Counted from the first letter of the stretch, positions 51,344 through 60,568 are shown. The stretch: DNA of 64,000 nt from a bacterium (GCA_021372615.1 JAJFUB010000092.1:124001-188000), one strand, 5' to 3'. A program made the numbers and translations. The notes: a model not told the origin generated them from the sequence alone.

Positions 51344-51492
51344 GTGGGAGCGGTCACCGACCGCGATCGGCCGCCGGTCGCAGGGAGTTGTGGGAGCGGT
51401 CACCGACCGCGATCGGCTGCGGGTCGCGTGAGGTTGTGGGAGCGGTCACCGACCGCGACGGGCTGCCGGTCGCGGTCGGTGACCGCTCCCAC
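51344..51492. repeat. Type A element tandem array (46-bp period) ending in an inverted copy
   Basis: GTGGGAGCGGTCACCGACC starts at 51344, 51390 and 51436, exactly 46 nt apart. The third unit ends in the inverse GGTCGGTGACCGCTCCCAC at 51492. It lies between the acpS stop and the lptF/G-like start, both on the minus strand. Confidence 0.92.
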
Positions 51493-51537
51493 GGCTTCCC
51501 CGCCTCTCACAGGGCTCCGGCCGCTCGGCTCCCGTCC

Positions 51538-51915
51538 TCAGTCCTCCAGCACCACAAACGCCACAGCGTTGTCGCGTTCGTGCGAGAGACTAATGTGGAT
51601 GTTGGACACCCCGGTCCGGTCGGCAAGTTCCCTGGCCCCACCCGACACCGACAGCACCGGCCGCCCCGTGTCCTCCGTCGCGACCTCGATCTCCAGGAAG
51701 GTCAACTCTCTCCCCCACCCCGTGCCGATGGCCTTCATGAAGGCCTCTTTGGCGGCGAAGCGCGCCGCATAGCGCTCGTCACACGCGGGCCCGTTGCCGC
51801 ACCGCTGCTGCTCCACCGGGGTGAAGACGCGATCCAGGAACCGCGCCCCATACTTGAGGCGCAGTTGCGAGAGCCGATGAACGTTACAGATGTCTACGCC
51901 AATGCCGAGGATCAT
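51538..51915 (-). CDS. acpS: Holo-[acyl-carrier-protein] synthase
   Basis: The 125-residue protein has the AcpS signatures ILGIGVDICNVHRL and ARFAAKEAFMKAIGTG, with Asp and Glu as metal ligands. It transfers 4'-phosphopantetheine from CoA to ACP. The ATG at 51915 is used. The longer frame runs into the type B element. The spacer to the upstream L,D-transpeptidase is entirely that element. Confidence 0.95.
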   Translation of the reverse strand: MILGIGVDICNVHRLSQLRLKYGARFLDRVFTPVEQQRCGNGPACDERYAARFAAKEAFMKAIGTGWGRELTFLEIEVATEDTGRPVLSVSGGARELADRTGVSNIHISLSHERDNAVAFVVLED

Positions 51916-52048
51916 AGGGTGAGGGTTGGGGGTCAAGGGTCGAGGGTTAAGGGTAACGACAGCCACGGCGATCCGGGGCGCGGCTCATGGACGGCCTGCA
52001 CCGGCCGTTGCCGTTACCCTTGACCCTGGCCCCTCGACCCTCCACCCT
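51916..52048. repeat. Type B element filling the spacer between acpS and the L,D-transpeptidase gene
   Basis: The left end, AGGGTGAGGG followed by GGGTCAAGGG words, is inverted at the right end as TACCCTTGACCCTGG and CCCTCCACCCT. The element begins directly at the acpS start codon and reaches the stop of the upstream gene. A related segment is at 39593-39668. Confidence 0.75.
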
Positions 52049-53099
52049 ATTCGTGTATCCACACGGGTGTGCCGACTGGTATGTTGTTGTACAGCTCGAT
52101 GGCGTTGCTGTTGTAGGTGCGCAGGCAGCCGCCCGAGATCCGCCGCCCGATGGACGACGGCTGGTTGGTGCCATGGATGCCGATGACGCGCCCGGTAGCC
52201 CGCCCGCGGGCGGTCGTGCCCAGCCAGCGCGCCCCCAGCGGGTTGCGCGAGCTGCCGCCGGGCATGTGCTCGCCCCAGTACGCCTCCCACGGCGGCCACA
52301 CAGCTTTGTTCTGGATATGGAAGTGCCCGACCGGGGTGTTCTCCCCGGCGCCGGTGCACAGCGGGTACTGCTTGATGGGCTGGCCCAGGAAGAAGACCTG
52401 CAGCCAGCGCCCCGAACGGCTGATCTCCATGCTGTACATGCGCTCGCGCACGATCACGTACAGCTTCTTGTCCCCGCGCGTGAGCTTGAACCAATTGCCG
52501 TCGCGGCTGGCCTGGATCTTGACCTCGCAGAGCTGCTCGAGCACCTTCACCGGGGCGCGCAACTGGCCGTATTCGGCCAGCACGGGCGCCGGCAGGGGCA
52601 GCGGCTTGTAGTTGCGCAACGCCGCCGGCTCCCCGGGGGTGAAGGTGATGAGGGCATCGGGCAGGATGATGCTGCCCTGCACGTCGCCCTCACTCCACTT
52701 GACCTCGCCGCCGAGGGCATCCAACACGGGCGCCAGGGCCACGTAAGCGATGTCGTCCTTCTCCTGGGCCAGGACATACGGCCGATAGGTCGCCAACATG
52801 CGGCGCGCGCGGCGGCCCAGGTCGCCCCCATCCCCCACCTCGGCGACCTTCATCTCCGGCGGGGCCAGCCCACCGAACACGCTCACAGTCCCGTTGCCGC
52901 CGCGTAGCGCCTGTCTGGAGACCGGCACATAGGCCACGGGCTCCAGCCCCGCAGCCCTCAGGGCGTTACCGTCGGGACCAAAGGACTGCAGCGCGGCGAG
53001 GTCCGCGAACTGCACCCCCAGGAAACACAGGCCGGAGAAGATGATGAGGAAGCTAAGGCGGAACCAGAGCTGGTAGCGATGCGGCCAGGGCTGCTTCAT
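52047..53099 (-). CDS. L,D-transpeptidase (YkuD) with copper-amine-oxidase-like N-domain
   Basis: The protein has 350 residues. A signal anchor near the N-terminus (FLIIFSGLCFLGVQFADLAAL) is followed at about 110-165 by a CuAO-N1-like domain (AYVALAPVLDALGGEVKWSE). A linker region and then a YkuD domain from about 230 complete it. The catalytic motif is IGIHGTNQPSSIGRRISGG followed by CLRTYN. The Cys is present, but the usual His of SHGC is Gly. It would cross-link peptidoglycan or tether lipoproteins. The ATG at 53099 gives the signal. The longer frame to 53207 has no support. Confidence 0.85.
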   Translation of the reverse strand: MKQPWPHRYQLWFRLSFLIIFSGLCFLGVQFADLAALQSFGPDGNALRAAGLEPVAYVPVSRQALRGGNGTVSVFGGLAPPEMKVAEVGDGGDLGRRARRMLATYRPYVLAQEKDDIAYVALAPVLDALGGEVKWSEGDVQGSIILPDALITFTPGEPAALRNYKPLPLPAPVLAEYGQLRAPVKVLEQLCEVKIQASRDGNWFKLTRGDKKLYVIVRERMYSMEISRSGRWLQVFFLGQPIKQYPLCTGAGENTPVGHFHIQNKAVWPPWEAYWGEHMPGGSSRNPLGARWLGTTARGRATGRVIGIHGTNQPSSIGRRISGGCLRTYNSNAIELYNNIPVGTPVWIHE

Positions 53100-53227
53100 G
53101 GCGATCCCATTAGGAGCCAGTGGCTCGGCGTCGGTCGCGGCAGGCAGGTGCCTATTGCTCGCAGGACGAAGTGTTTCCTGCAAGCAGCCTACCAGAACCG
53201 TGGACATCCTGCAATGGGGGGCCGGTC

Positions 53228-54421
53228 ATGCGCCCCGCGTGGGGTATGAGACCCGTGGCACGCCATTATCTCCATGCCGGCAGCCTGCTCTGCGTGCTGC
53301 TCGTCGTCTGCTCCGCCGGCCCGGCCGCACCGACCGCCGGCGGCCGAGTTGCCGTGCTCTGGCAGCGGGCGGAGGCCCAACTCAGCCTGGAGAGGTCGCT
53401 GGCGGCGCTCCAGACGGCGCGGCAGGCTGTCCGCCTCGCCCCGCGCAGCGCCGATGCCTGGGCGCTCATGTCCCTCGTCCTATTCGAGGTCGCCCCCGAA
53501 CTCGACTTCACGACGATGGACATCGCCGACACGGCGAACCATGCGGCTCGTCTGGGCGCCTCGTCCAAAGTGTGGCTCGTCATCGGTCTGTGCAACTGCT
53601 TCTGCGGGCCGGAGACTGAGCAGGGCCTCGACTGCCTGCGCCGGTCGCTGCAGTTGAACCCGACCTACGCCCGCGCCCACGCGATGCTCGGTGAGGGCCT
53701 GTGGGACACCGGGCGCACCGAGGAGGCCCTCGCGGAGCTGCGCGAGGCGGTCCGGCTGGCGCCGCGCGAGTCACGCTGGCATCTGAGCCTGAGCCGGCGA
53801 CTGGGCGAGCTGAATCGCCTCGACGACGCACTCGCCGAGAACGACCTGGCCCGGCGCTGGGCCGCGACGAACCTGCAGCTCTCGTATACCCACCACGAGC
53901 GGGCCTGGCTGCGGGCCTACCAGGGGAGCTGGCCGGAGGCCGTGGAAGAGGCGCGACTCGGTTGTGCGTTGCTGCCCGACGACCTGGAAGCGACCCTCCG
54001 GGCGGCGGCGGCCGTGGCTCAGCACTGCTCGACGCCGATCGTGAACAATGGCCGCCAGATGCGCGCCGAGGCGACGTTCGGGGCCATCCTGGCGCTCCAC
54101 GGCGACTTCGCCCGCGCGGACCGTGTCCTGGCAGAGGCCTGGGCCGACTGGGACGGCGGCTTCGCCTCTCCGGCGCGGGCGTACGTGCTGGCCCAGCTTG
54201 ACCGACCAGACGAGGCCCGGCGCTACCTGCCTTGCCAGGAGTCCTGGCGGGAGTATCCCCAGAGCCTGCGGGAGGTCCTTTTCCTGGCCAAAGCGTATCA
54301 GGCGGTAGGGGATGTCGCCCGGGCGCGGGCCGCGTGCGATGTGGGCCTGCGGCGCTGGCCTGCGCATCCGTTGTGCAACCAACTGCGTGCCCTGCAGGCG
54401 GAACTCCCCGCCGCGCAGTGA
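53228..54421 (+). CDS. Exported TPR-repeat protein
   Basis: The protein has 397 residues with a signal peptide (YLHAGSLLCVLLVVCSAGPA). At least seven TPR-like helix pairs follow, such as ALQTARQAVRLAPRSADAWA, GLDCLRRSLQLNPTYARAHA and EEALAELREAVRLAPRESRW. It probably acts as a periplasmic protein-binding scaffold. The start is ATG 53228 with GGGGG upstream. A later ATG at 53246 is possible. It is divergent from the L,D-transpeptidase gene. Confidence 0.75.
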   Translation: MRPAWGMRPVARHYLHAGSLLCVLLVVCSAGPAAPTAGGRVAVLWQRAEAQLSLERSLAALQTARQAVRLAPRSADAWALMSLVLFEVAPELDFTTMDIADTANHAARLGASSKVWLVIGLCNCFCGPETEQGLDCLRRSLQLNPTYARAHAMLGEGLWDTGRTEEALAELREAVRLAPRESRWHLSLSRRLGELNRLDDALAENDLARRWAATNLQLSYTHHERAWLRAYQGSWPEAVEEARLGCALLPDDLEATLRAAAAVAQHCSTPIVNNGRQMRAEATFGAILALHGDFARADRVLAEAWADWDGGFASPARAYVLAQLDRPDEARRYLPCQESWREYPQSLREVLFLAKAYQAVGDVARARAACDVGLRRWPAHPLCNQLRALQAELPAAQ

Positions 54422-54458
54422 CGCTGACACCACCCGAACCACCACATAGGAGCAGAAC

Positions 54459-55289
54459 ATGGACCTGAGCTTGCCTGTCGTCCACATCGTCGCCGAGACG
54501 CTCCCCGAGGGTTGGGAGCGAGCCGTACTGGAGTGCTGGGAGCGTGGCGCGACCATCGCCACCCAGTATGACAAACCGGGCGATCCGCCCAGCCGCGATG
54601 TCTCGCTCTTCCTGGCCGTCGCCGACCCCTTCGCCGAGCCGCGCATCCACCGCGCCATGCCCGGCGGCTTCCAGGACCTCGAAGTCTACCGCCAGGAGGT
54701 CGTGGACGGCATCCACGACCACTGGATTGCCCCCGAAGAGGGCAAGTGGCAGTACTCCTATCACGAGCGCATCGCTACATACACCGTGCCCGGCCTGGAG
54801 GCGCCCATCAACCAGGTGGACTACGTGGTCAGCGCTCTGACCGCCGCCCCGCATACGCGCCGGGCCCAGTGCGTGCTCTGGAAACCCTGGACGGACCCCG
54901 ACTGCGAGCACCCCGCGTGCCTGCAGCGCCTGTGGTTCCGCATCTTCGACGACCGCCTGCTGCTGGCCGCCCACATGCGCTCGAATGACGCCTACAAGGC
55001 CTCGTTCATGAACATGTACGCCTTCACCGACCTGCAGCGGCATGTGGCCGAGCGGCTCAGCGAGAGCCTCGGCCGGAAGATCAAGGTCGGGCAGTACAAC
55101 CATGTGGTGGACAGCTTCCACATCTACGGCTCGTACTTCGATGAGTTCAAGGGCTTCCTGCAGACCGTCGAGGTCCGCTCGTTCGACCAGCGCACCTACC
55201 GCACCGAAGACGTGCAGATCTTGATTGACGAGGCCCGGGAGAAGATCGCCGCCTCGCTGGCGAAGGAACGCACTGAGGGCAGCGCATGA
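54459..55289 (+). CDS. Thymidylate-synthase-superfamily protein, divergent
   Basis: The protein has 276 residues. The C-terminal half matches the ThyA fold by spacing. C154 (HPACLQ) corresponds to the catalytic Cys. R174-S-N-D177 (HMRSND) is exactly 20 residues later, as R166-S-C-D169 is in E. coli. N185 (FMNMYAF) is 11 residues after R174, as N177 is. H221 and Y223 are in DSFHIY, with six extra residues before them. The Gln before the Arg is Met and the His after the Cys is Leu. Deoxyuridylate or deoxycytidylate C5 modification is possible, but the N-terminal folate region is not recognised. AGGAG precedes the ATG. It overlaps the PAP2 gene by ATGA. Confidence 0.72.
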   Translation: MDLSLPVVHIVAETLPEGWERAVLECWERGATIATQYDKPGDPPSRDVSLFLAVADPFAEPRIHRAMPGGFQDLEVYRQEVVDGIHDHWIAPEEGKWQYSYHERIATYTVPGLEAPINQVDYVVSALTAAPHTRRAQCVLWKPWTDPDCEHPACLQRLWFRIFDDRLLLAAHMRSNDAYKASFMNMYAFTDLQRHVAERLSESLGRKIKVGQYNHVVDSFHIYGSYFDEFKGFLQTVEVRSFDQRTYRTEDVQILIDEAREKIAASLAKERTEGSA

Positions 55290-55906
55290 GGCTCCTGCGC
55301 CTCTGCCTGCTCGTGCTGCTGGGGGCCTCCGCAGCCCACGCTCAGAGCGACGAGAGCCACCTCACGAAGGCCATCAGCCGCGGGCTGGAGGCGGCGACGG
55401 CGGCCATGCCCGCGGTTCGCTACCTGGACGACGGCGCACAGCAGCGCGAGACGGGGCGGCGGATGATGGACGCGCTGCTCATTGACACCGCCGCCACCTA
55501 CGGCCTGAAGTGGGCGATCAAGTCGCCCCGACCCCGTGGCGGGGACGATGGCTTTCCCAGCTACCACACGTCGGCGGCCTTCGCCACAGCGGTGGCACTG
55601 CTGGAGCGCGAGCCGAAGGCGACATGGTTCGCGCTGCCACTGGCGGCAACGGCGGGGTGGGCGCGAGTAGACCTGGAGGAGCACACGTGGGCGCAGGTGA
55701 TCGCCGGAGCCGCGCTGGGAGCGTTCGTCGGGCACATGTGCGGTAGTGGCCAGTGGCGCATGATCGGCCGCGGCGATCCTCTGCCCGCCGAGACGGCGCA
55801 ATCGGGGGAGGCGGCGGTCGCGTTCCGGGGGCCGTCCTCCCCCCCGCGTGGGGCCGGCCCATGGGCCTCGCCTCGATCCACGGTTCTGTGGCGCACGGAG
55901 TTCTGA
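55286..55906 (+). CDS. PAP2-family phosphatase, secreted
   Basis: The protein has 206 residues with a signal peptide (LCLLVLLGASAAHAQ). The three PAP2 motifs are present: K-x6-RP in LKWAIKSPRPRG, PS-x-H in FPSYHTSAAFA, and R-x5-H in ARVDLEEHTWAQVIAG. These hydrolyse lipid phosphates or nucleotides. The C-terminal 40 residues are low-complexity and look unstructured. Its start overlaps the stop of the thymidylate-synthase-like gene by 4 nt. Confidence 0.85.
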   Translation: MRLLRLCLLVLLGASAAHAQSDESHLTKAISRGLEAATAAMPAVRYLDDGAQQRETGRRMMDALLIDTAATYGLKWAIKSPRPRGGDDGFPSYHTSAAFATAVALLEREPKATWFALPLAATAGWARVDLEEHTWAQVIAGAALGAFVGHMCGSGQWRMIGRGDPLPAETAQSGEAAVAFRGPSSPPRGAGPWASPRSTVLWRTEF

Positions 55907-55975
55907 CTGGCGGCCGCGGCGAGGGTGCTCGGCCGAGACCGCAAGAAAATGGGGCGACTCGGCCTTCCAGGGCCG

Positions 55976-56004
55976 TTGACAGGCCCTGGTGCTGTTGTTA
56001 TACT
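55976..56004 (+). promoter_or_regulatory. Strong sigma-70-type promoter upstream of guaA
   Basis: A perfect TTGACA and TATACT are separated by 17 nt. The start is near 56011, about 235 nt before the guaA ATG. Confidence 0.88.
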
Positions 56005-56010
56005 CAACCT

Positions 56011-56246
56011 TGACACCCCGCGGCCACAGACGTGATGAGGCCGCCTCGCCCGATCCCCGGGTACATTTCTCGTTGACTGCGCGCGACTTCATCAGGCGAC
56101 TGAACGCCTGCAACAGTGTCTTATCGGCACGGCCCCTGGCATGACTCCGCCTTACCCCCAGTGCATTGTTCGCTCCTGCTGCGTCCGTTCACCCGGTCGC
56201 GGCTTGTCGGTCACGACTGCCTCCACGCTCACCACAGGAATGGGAC
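56011..56246 (+). other. Long guaA leader, possible structured RNA
   Basis: The region has no gene. Hairpins visible are GCGGCC/GGCCGC near 56022-56046 and CAGGCG/CGCCTG near 56094-56111. I cannot match it to a purine riboswitch or other known leader. The rest of the 55907-55975 stretch before the promoter shows nothing. Confidence 0.45.
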
Positions 56247-57794
56247 ATGGCAGCTAGCTCGTCCACCCACGACACCATCATCGTTCTGGATTTCGGCGCT
56301 CAATACGTCCAGCTCATCGCCCGCAAGGTGCGTGAGCAGGACTGCTACTCCGAGATTCTCCCGTTCGACACGCCCGTCGCCGCGCTGCTGGAGCGGCGCC
56401 CGGCCGGCATCATCCTGTCCGGCGGGCCCTCCAGCGTCTACGAAGAGGGCGCGCCGACCGTGGACCCGGAGCTGTTCGAGGCCGGCATCCCCATCCTGGG
56501 GATCTGCTACGGCGAGCAACTCATGGCCCACCTGTGCGGCGGCGAAGTCACCCCCGGCGCCGAGCGCGAGTACGGCCATTCCGAACTGGACGTCGTCGCT
56601 GAGGGCGAGCTGCTCCAGGGCATCGCCAGCCCCACCCAGGTTTGGATGAGCCACGGGGACCGCGTGACGGTCGCGCCGCCGGGGTTCGAGGTCTTGGCCA
56701 GCAGCCCCAACGCGCCCATCGCCGCCATGGGCCACGCCGACCGCAAGCTCTATGGCGTCCAGTTCCACCCCGAGGTGCACCACACGCCCTGCGGTAGCAC
56801 TGTCCTGCGCAACTTCCTGTACAACGTGTGCGGCTGCCGGGGCGACTGGAAGCCCGGATCGTTCATCGAGGAGACCGTGCAGGCGCTCCGGGCCCAGATC
56901 GGCGACAAGCGGGTGCTTTGCGCGCTCTCCGGCGGGGTAGACTCGTCGGTGGCTGCCGCACTGCTCAACCGCGCCGTGCCCGAGCAGCTCACCTGCATGT
57001 TCATTGACCACGGCCTGCTGCGCAAGCACGAGGCCGAGCAGGTACAGGCCGTCTTCTGGCCCATGCTCGGCGACCGGTTCGTCTTTGTGGACGCCACGGA
57101 CACCTTCCTGGACAAGCTGGAGGGCGTCAGCGACCCCGAGCAGAAGCGCAAGATCATCGGTGAGACGTTCATCCGCGTCTTCGAGGAAGAGAGCGGCAAG
57201 CTGGGGGTTTTCGAGTTCATCGTCCACGGCACGCTGTACCCCGATGTGATCGAGAGCGGCGGGGGCGCCACGGCTACCATCAAGACACACCATAATGTCG
57301 GCGGCTTGCCCGCCGATATGAAGTACACCAATGTCGAGCCGCTGCGGCGGCTGTTCAAGGACGAAGTGCGGCGTCTGGGGCGCGAGTTGGGGCTGCCCGA
57401 AGAGATCGTCCAGCGCCAGCCCTTCCCCGGCCCCGGCCTGGCGGTGCGCGTCGTCGGCCCCCTCTCCCGCGACCGCATCGCGCTGGTGCGCGAGGCGGAC
57501 GCCATCATGCGCGAGGAGATCGGCCTGGCCGGCTGGGCCGACCAGATCAGCCAGTACTTCGCCGTGCTGCTGGACACGCGCAGCGTCGGTGTCATGGGCG
57601 ACGGCCGCACCTACGCCCACCCCATCGTCCTGCGCGCCGTCACGACCGAGGACTACATGACGGCCGACTGGACGAAGCTGCCGCCGGAGCTGCTCGCCAA
57701 GATCGCCACCCGCATCGTCAACGAACTCAAGGGCGTCAATCGCGTCCTGTACGACATCACGACGAAACCCCCCGGAACCATCGAATGGGAATAG
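56247..57794 (+). CDS. guaA: GMP synthase (glutamine-hydrolysing)
   Basis: The protein has 515 residues. The class I amidotransferase N-domain has ILGICYGEQ with catalytic Cys and FHPEVHHT with His and Glu. The ATP pyrophosphatase domain has the P-loop [16 protein letters not shown] and the C-terminal dimerisation region ending KPPGTIEWE. It converts XMP to GMP with Gln. AGGAA lies 7 nt before the ATG. Its stop overlaps hpt by 10 nt. Confidence 0.98.
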   Translation: MAASSSTHDTIIVLDFGAQYVQLIARKVREQDCYSEILPFDTPVAALLERRPAGIILSGGPSSVYEEGAPTVDPELFEAGIPILGICYGEQLMAHLCGGEVTPGAEREYGHSELDVVAEGELLQGIASPTQVWMSHGDRVTVAPPGFEVLASSPNAPIAAMGHADRKLYGVQFHPEVHHTPCGSTVLRNFLYNVCGCRGDWKPGSFIEETVQALRAQIGDKRVLCALSGGVDSSVAAALLNRAVPEQLTCMFIDHGLLRKHEAEQVQAVFWPMLGDRFVFVDATDTFLDKLEGVSDPEQKRKIIGETFIRVFEEESGKLGVFEFIVHGTLYPDVIESGGGATATIKTHHNVGGLPADMKYTNVEPLRRLFKDEVRRLGRELGLPEEIVQRQPFPGPGLAVRVVGPLSRDRIALVREADAIMREEIGLAGWADQISQYFAVLLDTRSVGVMGDGRTYAHPIVLRAVTTEDYMTADWTKLPPELLAKIATRIVNELKGVNRVLYDITTKPPGTIEWE

Positions 57795-58345
57795 CGCCCG
57801 CTGCTGACTGGGAGCATGACCTCGCCTCGGTGTTGCTGACCGAGGAGCAGATCCAGGCCCGCGTTGCGGAGATGGCGGCCGAACTGGCCGCCGAATACCG
57901 CGACAAGCACCCGCTGCTCATCGGCGTCCTGAAAGGCTCGATCGTCTTTCTGTCCGATCTGATGCGGCGGCTGTGCTTCCCGCTGGAGATAGACCTCGTC
58001 TGCTGCTCCAGCTACGGCCACTCCTCGGAGTCCAGCGGTGAAGTGCACCTGCGCCTGGACCTGTCGAAGGAGCTGGCGGGCCGACATGTCCTGCTGGTCG
58101 AGGACATCGTGGATACCGGCCTGACGCTGTCACGACTGTGTGACTTGCTCCGGGAGCGACAGCCGGCGTCGCTGAAGGTCTGCTGTCTGCTGAGCAAGCC
58201 CTCGCGACGCGAGGTGGACATGCAGCCGGACTATGTCGGCTTTGAGATTCCGGACGAATTCGTTGTGGGCTACGGCCTGGACTACGCGGAGCGCTATCGC
58301 TGGCTGCCCCACGTGGCGGTCGTGAAGCCGGAAGCCTACCGGTAG
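57785..58345 (+). CDS. hpt: Hypoxanthine phosphoribosyltransferase
   Basis: The 186-residue protein has the PRPP motif [14 protein letters not shown] and the [20 protein letters not shown] purine-site segment. It salvages hypoxanthine or guanine to IMP or GMP. Overlapping guaA forms a purine salvage and GMP synthesis pair. Confidence 0.97.
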   Translation: MGIAPAADWEHDLASVLLTEEQIQARVAEMAAELAAEYRDKHPLLIGVLKGSIVFLSDLMRRLCFPLEIDLVCCSSYGHSSESSGEVHLRLDLSKELAGRHVLLVEDIVDTGLTLSRLCDLLRERQPASLKVCCLLSKPSRREVDMQPDYVGFEIPDEFVVGYGLDYAERYRWLPHVAVVKPEAYR

Positions 58346-58399
58346 GGTAAAGAAGCGGGGCCGGTCCCCGACGAACAAGAAGCTTAGAGGTGCCTTCAG

Positions 58400-59662
58400 A
58401 TGCTAGAGCTGGCCGAACTGCAGCGGATGACCGTGGAGCAACTGCGCGATGTCGCCGCCGAGATGAAGATGGAGGGGGTCAAGGGCATGCGCAAGCAGGA
58501 CCTGTGCATGCGCATTCTCTCGGAACAGAGCGAGCAAAGCGGCCACAAGTACGGCTACGGCATCCTCGAGACCATGCCCGACGGTCGCGGCTACCTGCGC
58601 GTGGACGGCTACAAGCCCGATCCGCAGAAGGACGTCTACGTGGCCGACACGCAGATCAAGCGCTTCGGCCTGCGTACCGGCGACCTGGTCAGCGGCCCCA
58701 TCCGCCCGCCCAAGGACACCGAGCGGTACTGGTCGCTCCTGCGGGTGCAGACGATCAACGGTGCGGCCCCCGAGGAGATGCGGCATCGCCCTCACTTCGA
58801 GGAGCTCACCCCGATCTACCCCAATGAGCGCCTGTACATGGAGACCGAAGGCCCCGACGGCTTCGCTGGACGGTTCCTGGACATCGTCACCCCGGTCGGG
58901 CGCGGGCAGCGCGGGCTCATCGTGGCTCCGCCCAAGGCCGGCAAGACGACCATCATCAAGCAGATCGCCAACGCCCTCACCCGCAACTACACCGACATGA
59001 TCCTCATGGTGCTGCTCATTGACGAGCGCCCTGAAGAGGTCACCGACATCGCGCGCTCGGTGGATGGCGAAGTCATCGCCTCGACGTTCGACGAGATGCC
59101 CGAGAACCACATGCGCGTGGCCGACGCCGTCCTGGCCCGCGCCAAGCGCCTGGTGGAGCAGGGCGAGGATGTCGTCGTGCTGATGGACAGCATCACCCGC
59201 CTGGCCCGCGCCAGCAACCTGACCGTGGACCCCAGCGGCCGCACGCTGTCGGGCGGTCTCGACCCGACGGCCCTCTACCGGCCCAAGCGCTTCCTCGGCG
59301 CCGCCCGCAACATCGAGCATGGCGGCAGCCTCACCATCCTGGCCACCATCCTCGTCGAGACCGGCAGCCGCATGGATGACATGATCTTTGAGGAGTTCAA
59401 GGCGACCGGCAACATGGACCTCGTGCTGTCGCGCGAGCTGGCGGACCGCGGAATCTTCCCGGCCATTGACATCCAGCGCTCCAGCACCCGCCACCAGGAA
59501 CTGCTTTTCAACGATGAGGAGATGCAGAGCGTCTGGCAGTTGCGCCGCGCCCTGCATGCGCTCGACACCGTCGAGGCCACCGAGCTGCTCCTGTCGGGCC
59601 TGCGCAAGACCCGCAGCAACCAGGAGTTCCTGGCCATGGCTGTCGAGACGTTCAGCCGCTAG
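58400..59662 (+). CDS. rho: Transcription termination factor Rho
   Basis: The protein has 420 residues. The N-terminal helix bundle and RNA-binding cold-shock domain (GYGILETMPDGRGYLR) precede the ATPase. Walker A is APPKAGKTTI, Walker B is VLMDSITRLARA, and the Q-loop and R-loop are present (DPTALYRPKRFLGAARNIE). The helix LLFNDEEMQSVWQLRR is typical. GAGGTG lies 7 nt before the ATG. It may be transcribed with guaA-hpt. Confidence 0.98.
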   Translation: MLELAELQRMTVEQLRDVAAEMKMEGVKGMRKQDLCMRILSEQSEQSGHKYGYGILETMPDGRGYLRVDGYKPDPQKDVYVADTQIKRFGLRTGDLVSGPIRPPKDTERYWSLLRVQTINGAAPEEMRHRPHFEELTPIYPNERLYMETEGPDGFAGRFLDIVTPVGRGQRGLIVAPPKAGKTTIIKQIANALTRNYTDMILMVLLIDERPEEVTDIARSVDGEVIASTFDEMPENHMRVADAVLARAKRLVEQGEDVVVLMDSITRLARASNLTVDPSGRTLSGGLDPTALYRPKRFLGAARNIEHGGSLTILATILVETGSRMDDMIFEEFKATGNMDLVLSRELADRGIFPAIDIQRSSTRHQELLFNDEEMQSVWQLRRALHALDTVEATELLLSGLRKTRSNQEFLAMAVETFSR

Positions 59663-59764
59663 CGTCGCCGCGGCGGCGCCGCTCCCTCCGAGCCCCGGGC
59701 GAAACACGATGTGGTGTCGGGACTCTAATCACACTGAACATCGCAGTCCCAGTGGAGGAACATC

Positions 59765-60568
59765 ATGCCGAACCTGCGTCCGATCCCGCTGCGCGGCTCG
59801 CTCATTATCCTGCTGGCGGCCCTGCCGCTGCTGGGCGCCTGCCAGCCGGCCGCGCCCACCGGCACGGCCGCCCCGGCCCTGTCCGAGGCCGAGCAGACCG
59901 CCAACAACCTCGCCGAGGACATCAGCCTGCTCTACACGCTGAACCGTCTGGACCTGCAGCCGGCCCAGCTCAACCCGCTGTACGCAGTGGCCGTGCAGGC
60001 CCAGCAGGCGCGCGCGAAGGCCGAGCCGCCGCGTCAGGCCGCGCTGGCCCAGCTCGTGCCCCTGCTGCGCGAGAAGCGGTCGCTGATGCTACAGGACCAG
60101 GATGTCCCCGCCGACCTGGAGAAGCAGTTGCGCGCGGCCCAGGACAAGATGGATGAAGCCGAGGAGAACAAGGGGCAAGCGGCGCTGGCCGCGGTCCCCG
60201 AGTTGCGCAAGGTGCTCACCGCCGACCAGGTCGCGATCATCACCGGCGCCGACGAAGCGCGCTCCCAGGCTGAGGACCTGCTCGACTGGGTCCGCCAGCT
60301 TTCCCCCGGCACGTATGCCGAGGAGGCCAAGGCCAACGCCGATCAGCTGGCCGATCCCGAAGTGAAGCTGACGGCCGCCGACATCATGAAGGTCTTCGAC
60401 GAAGCGCGGAAGCTGTCGGCCGCCGATTATGCCGCCAAGAAATCGCAGCTTGTCGCCAAGCTGGCGCCGCTGTACGCGCCGACGGCGGAGGCGGCTGACC
60501 AGGCCCTGGCGGACTTCGTGGGCTCCGCACGGCTCACTGTCCTGTTGCAGGAGCGGGGCGCCAAGTAG
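59765..60568 (+). CDS. Helical lipoprotein of unknown function
   Basis: The protein has 267 residues. The signal ends LPLLGAC with a good lipobox at C26. The mature part is almost wholly helical, with repeated Gln/Ala/Glu segments (AVQAQQARAKAEPPRQAALA, LTADQVAIITGADEARSQAE). It has a look of Spy/CpxP-like proteins but no clear LTxxQ pair. GGAGGAAC precedes the ATG. It follows rho by 102 nt. Confidence 0.65.
   Translation: MPNLRPIPLRGSLIILLAALPLLGACQPAAPTGTAAPALSEAEQTANNLAEDISLLYTLNRLDLQPAQLNPLYAVAVQAQQARAKAEPPRQAALAQLVPLLREKRSLMLQDQDVPADLEKQLRAAQDKMDEAEENKGQAALAAVPELRKVLTADQVAIITGADEARSQAEDLLDWVRQLSPGTYAEEAKANADQLADPEVKLTAADIMKVFDEARKLSAADYAAKKSQLVAKLAPLYAPTAEAADQALADFVGSARLTVLLQERGAK

Noticed and set aside
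51344-51492. CRISPR array
   Set aside because: There are only three units with a 46-nt period, the spacers are not unique, the units are palindromic through their length, and no cas gene is near.
56011-56246. Purine riboswitch before guaA
   Set aside because: The conserved loop sequences of the purine riboswitch are not seen.
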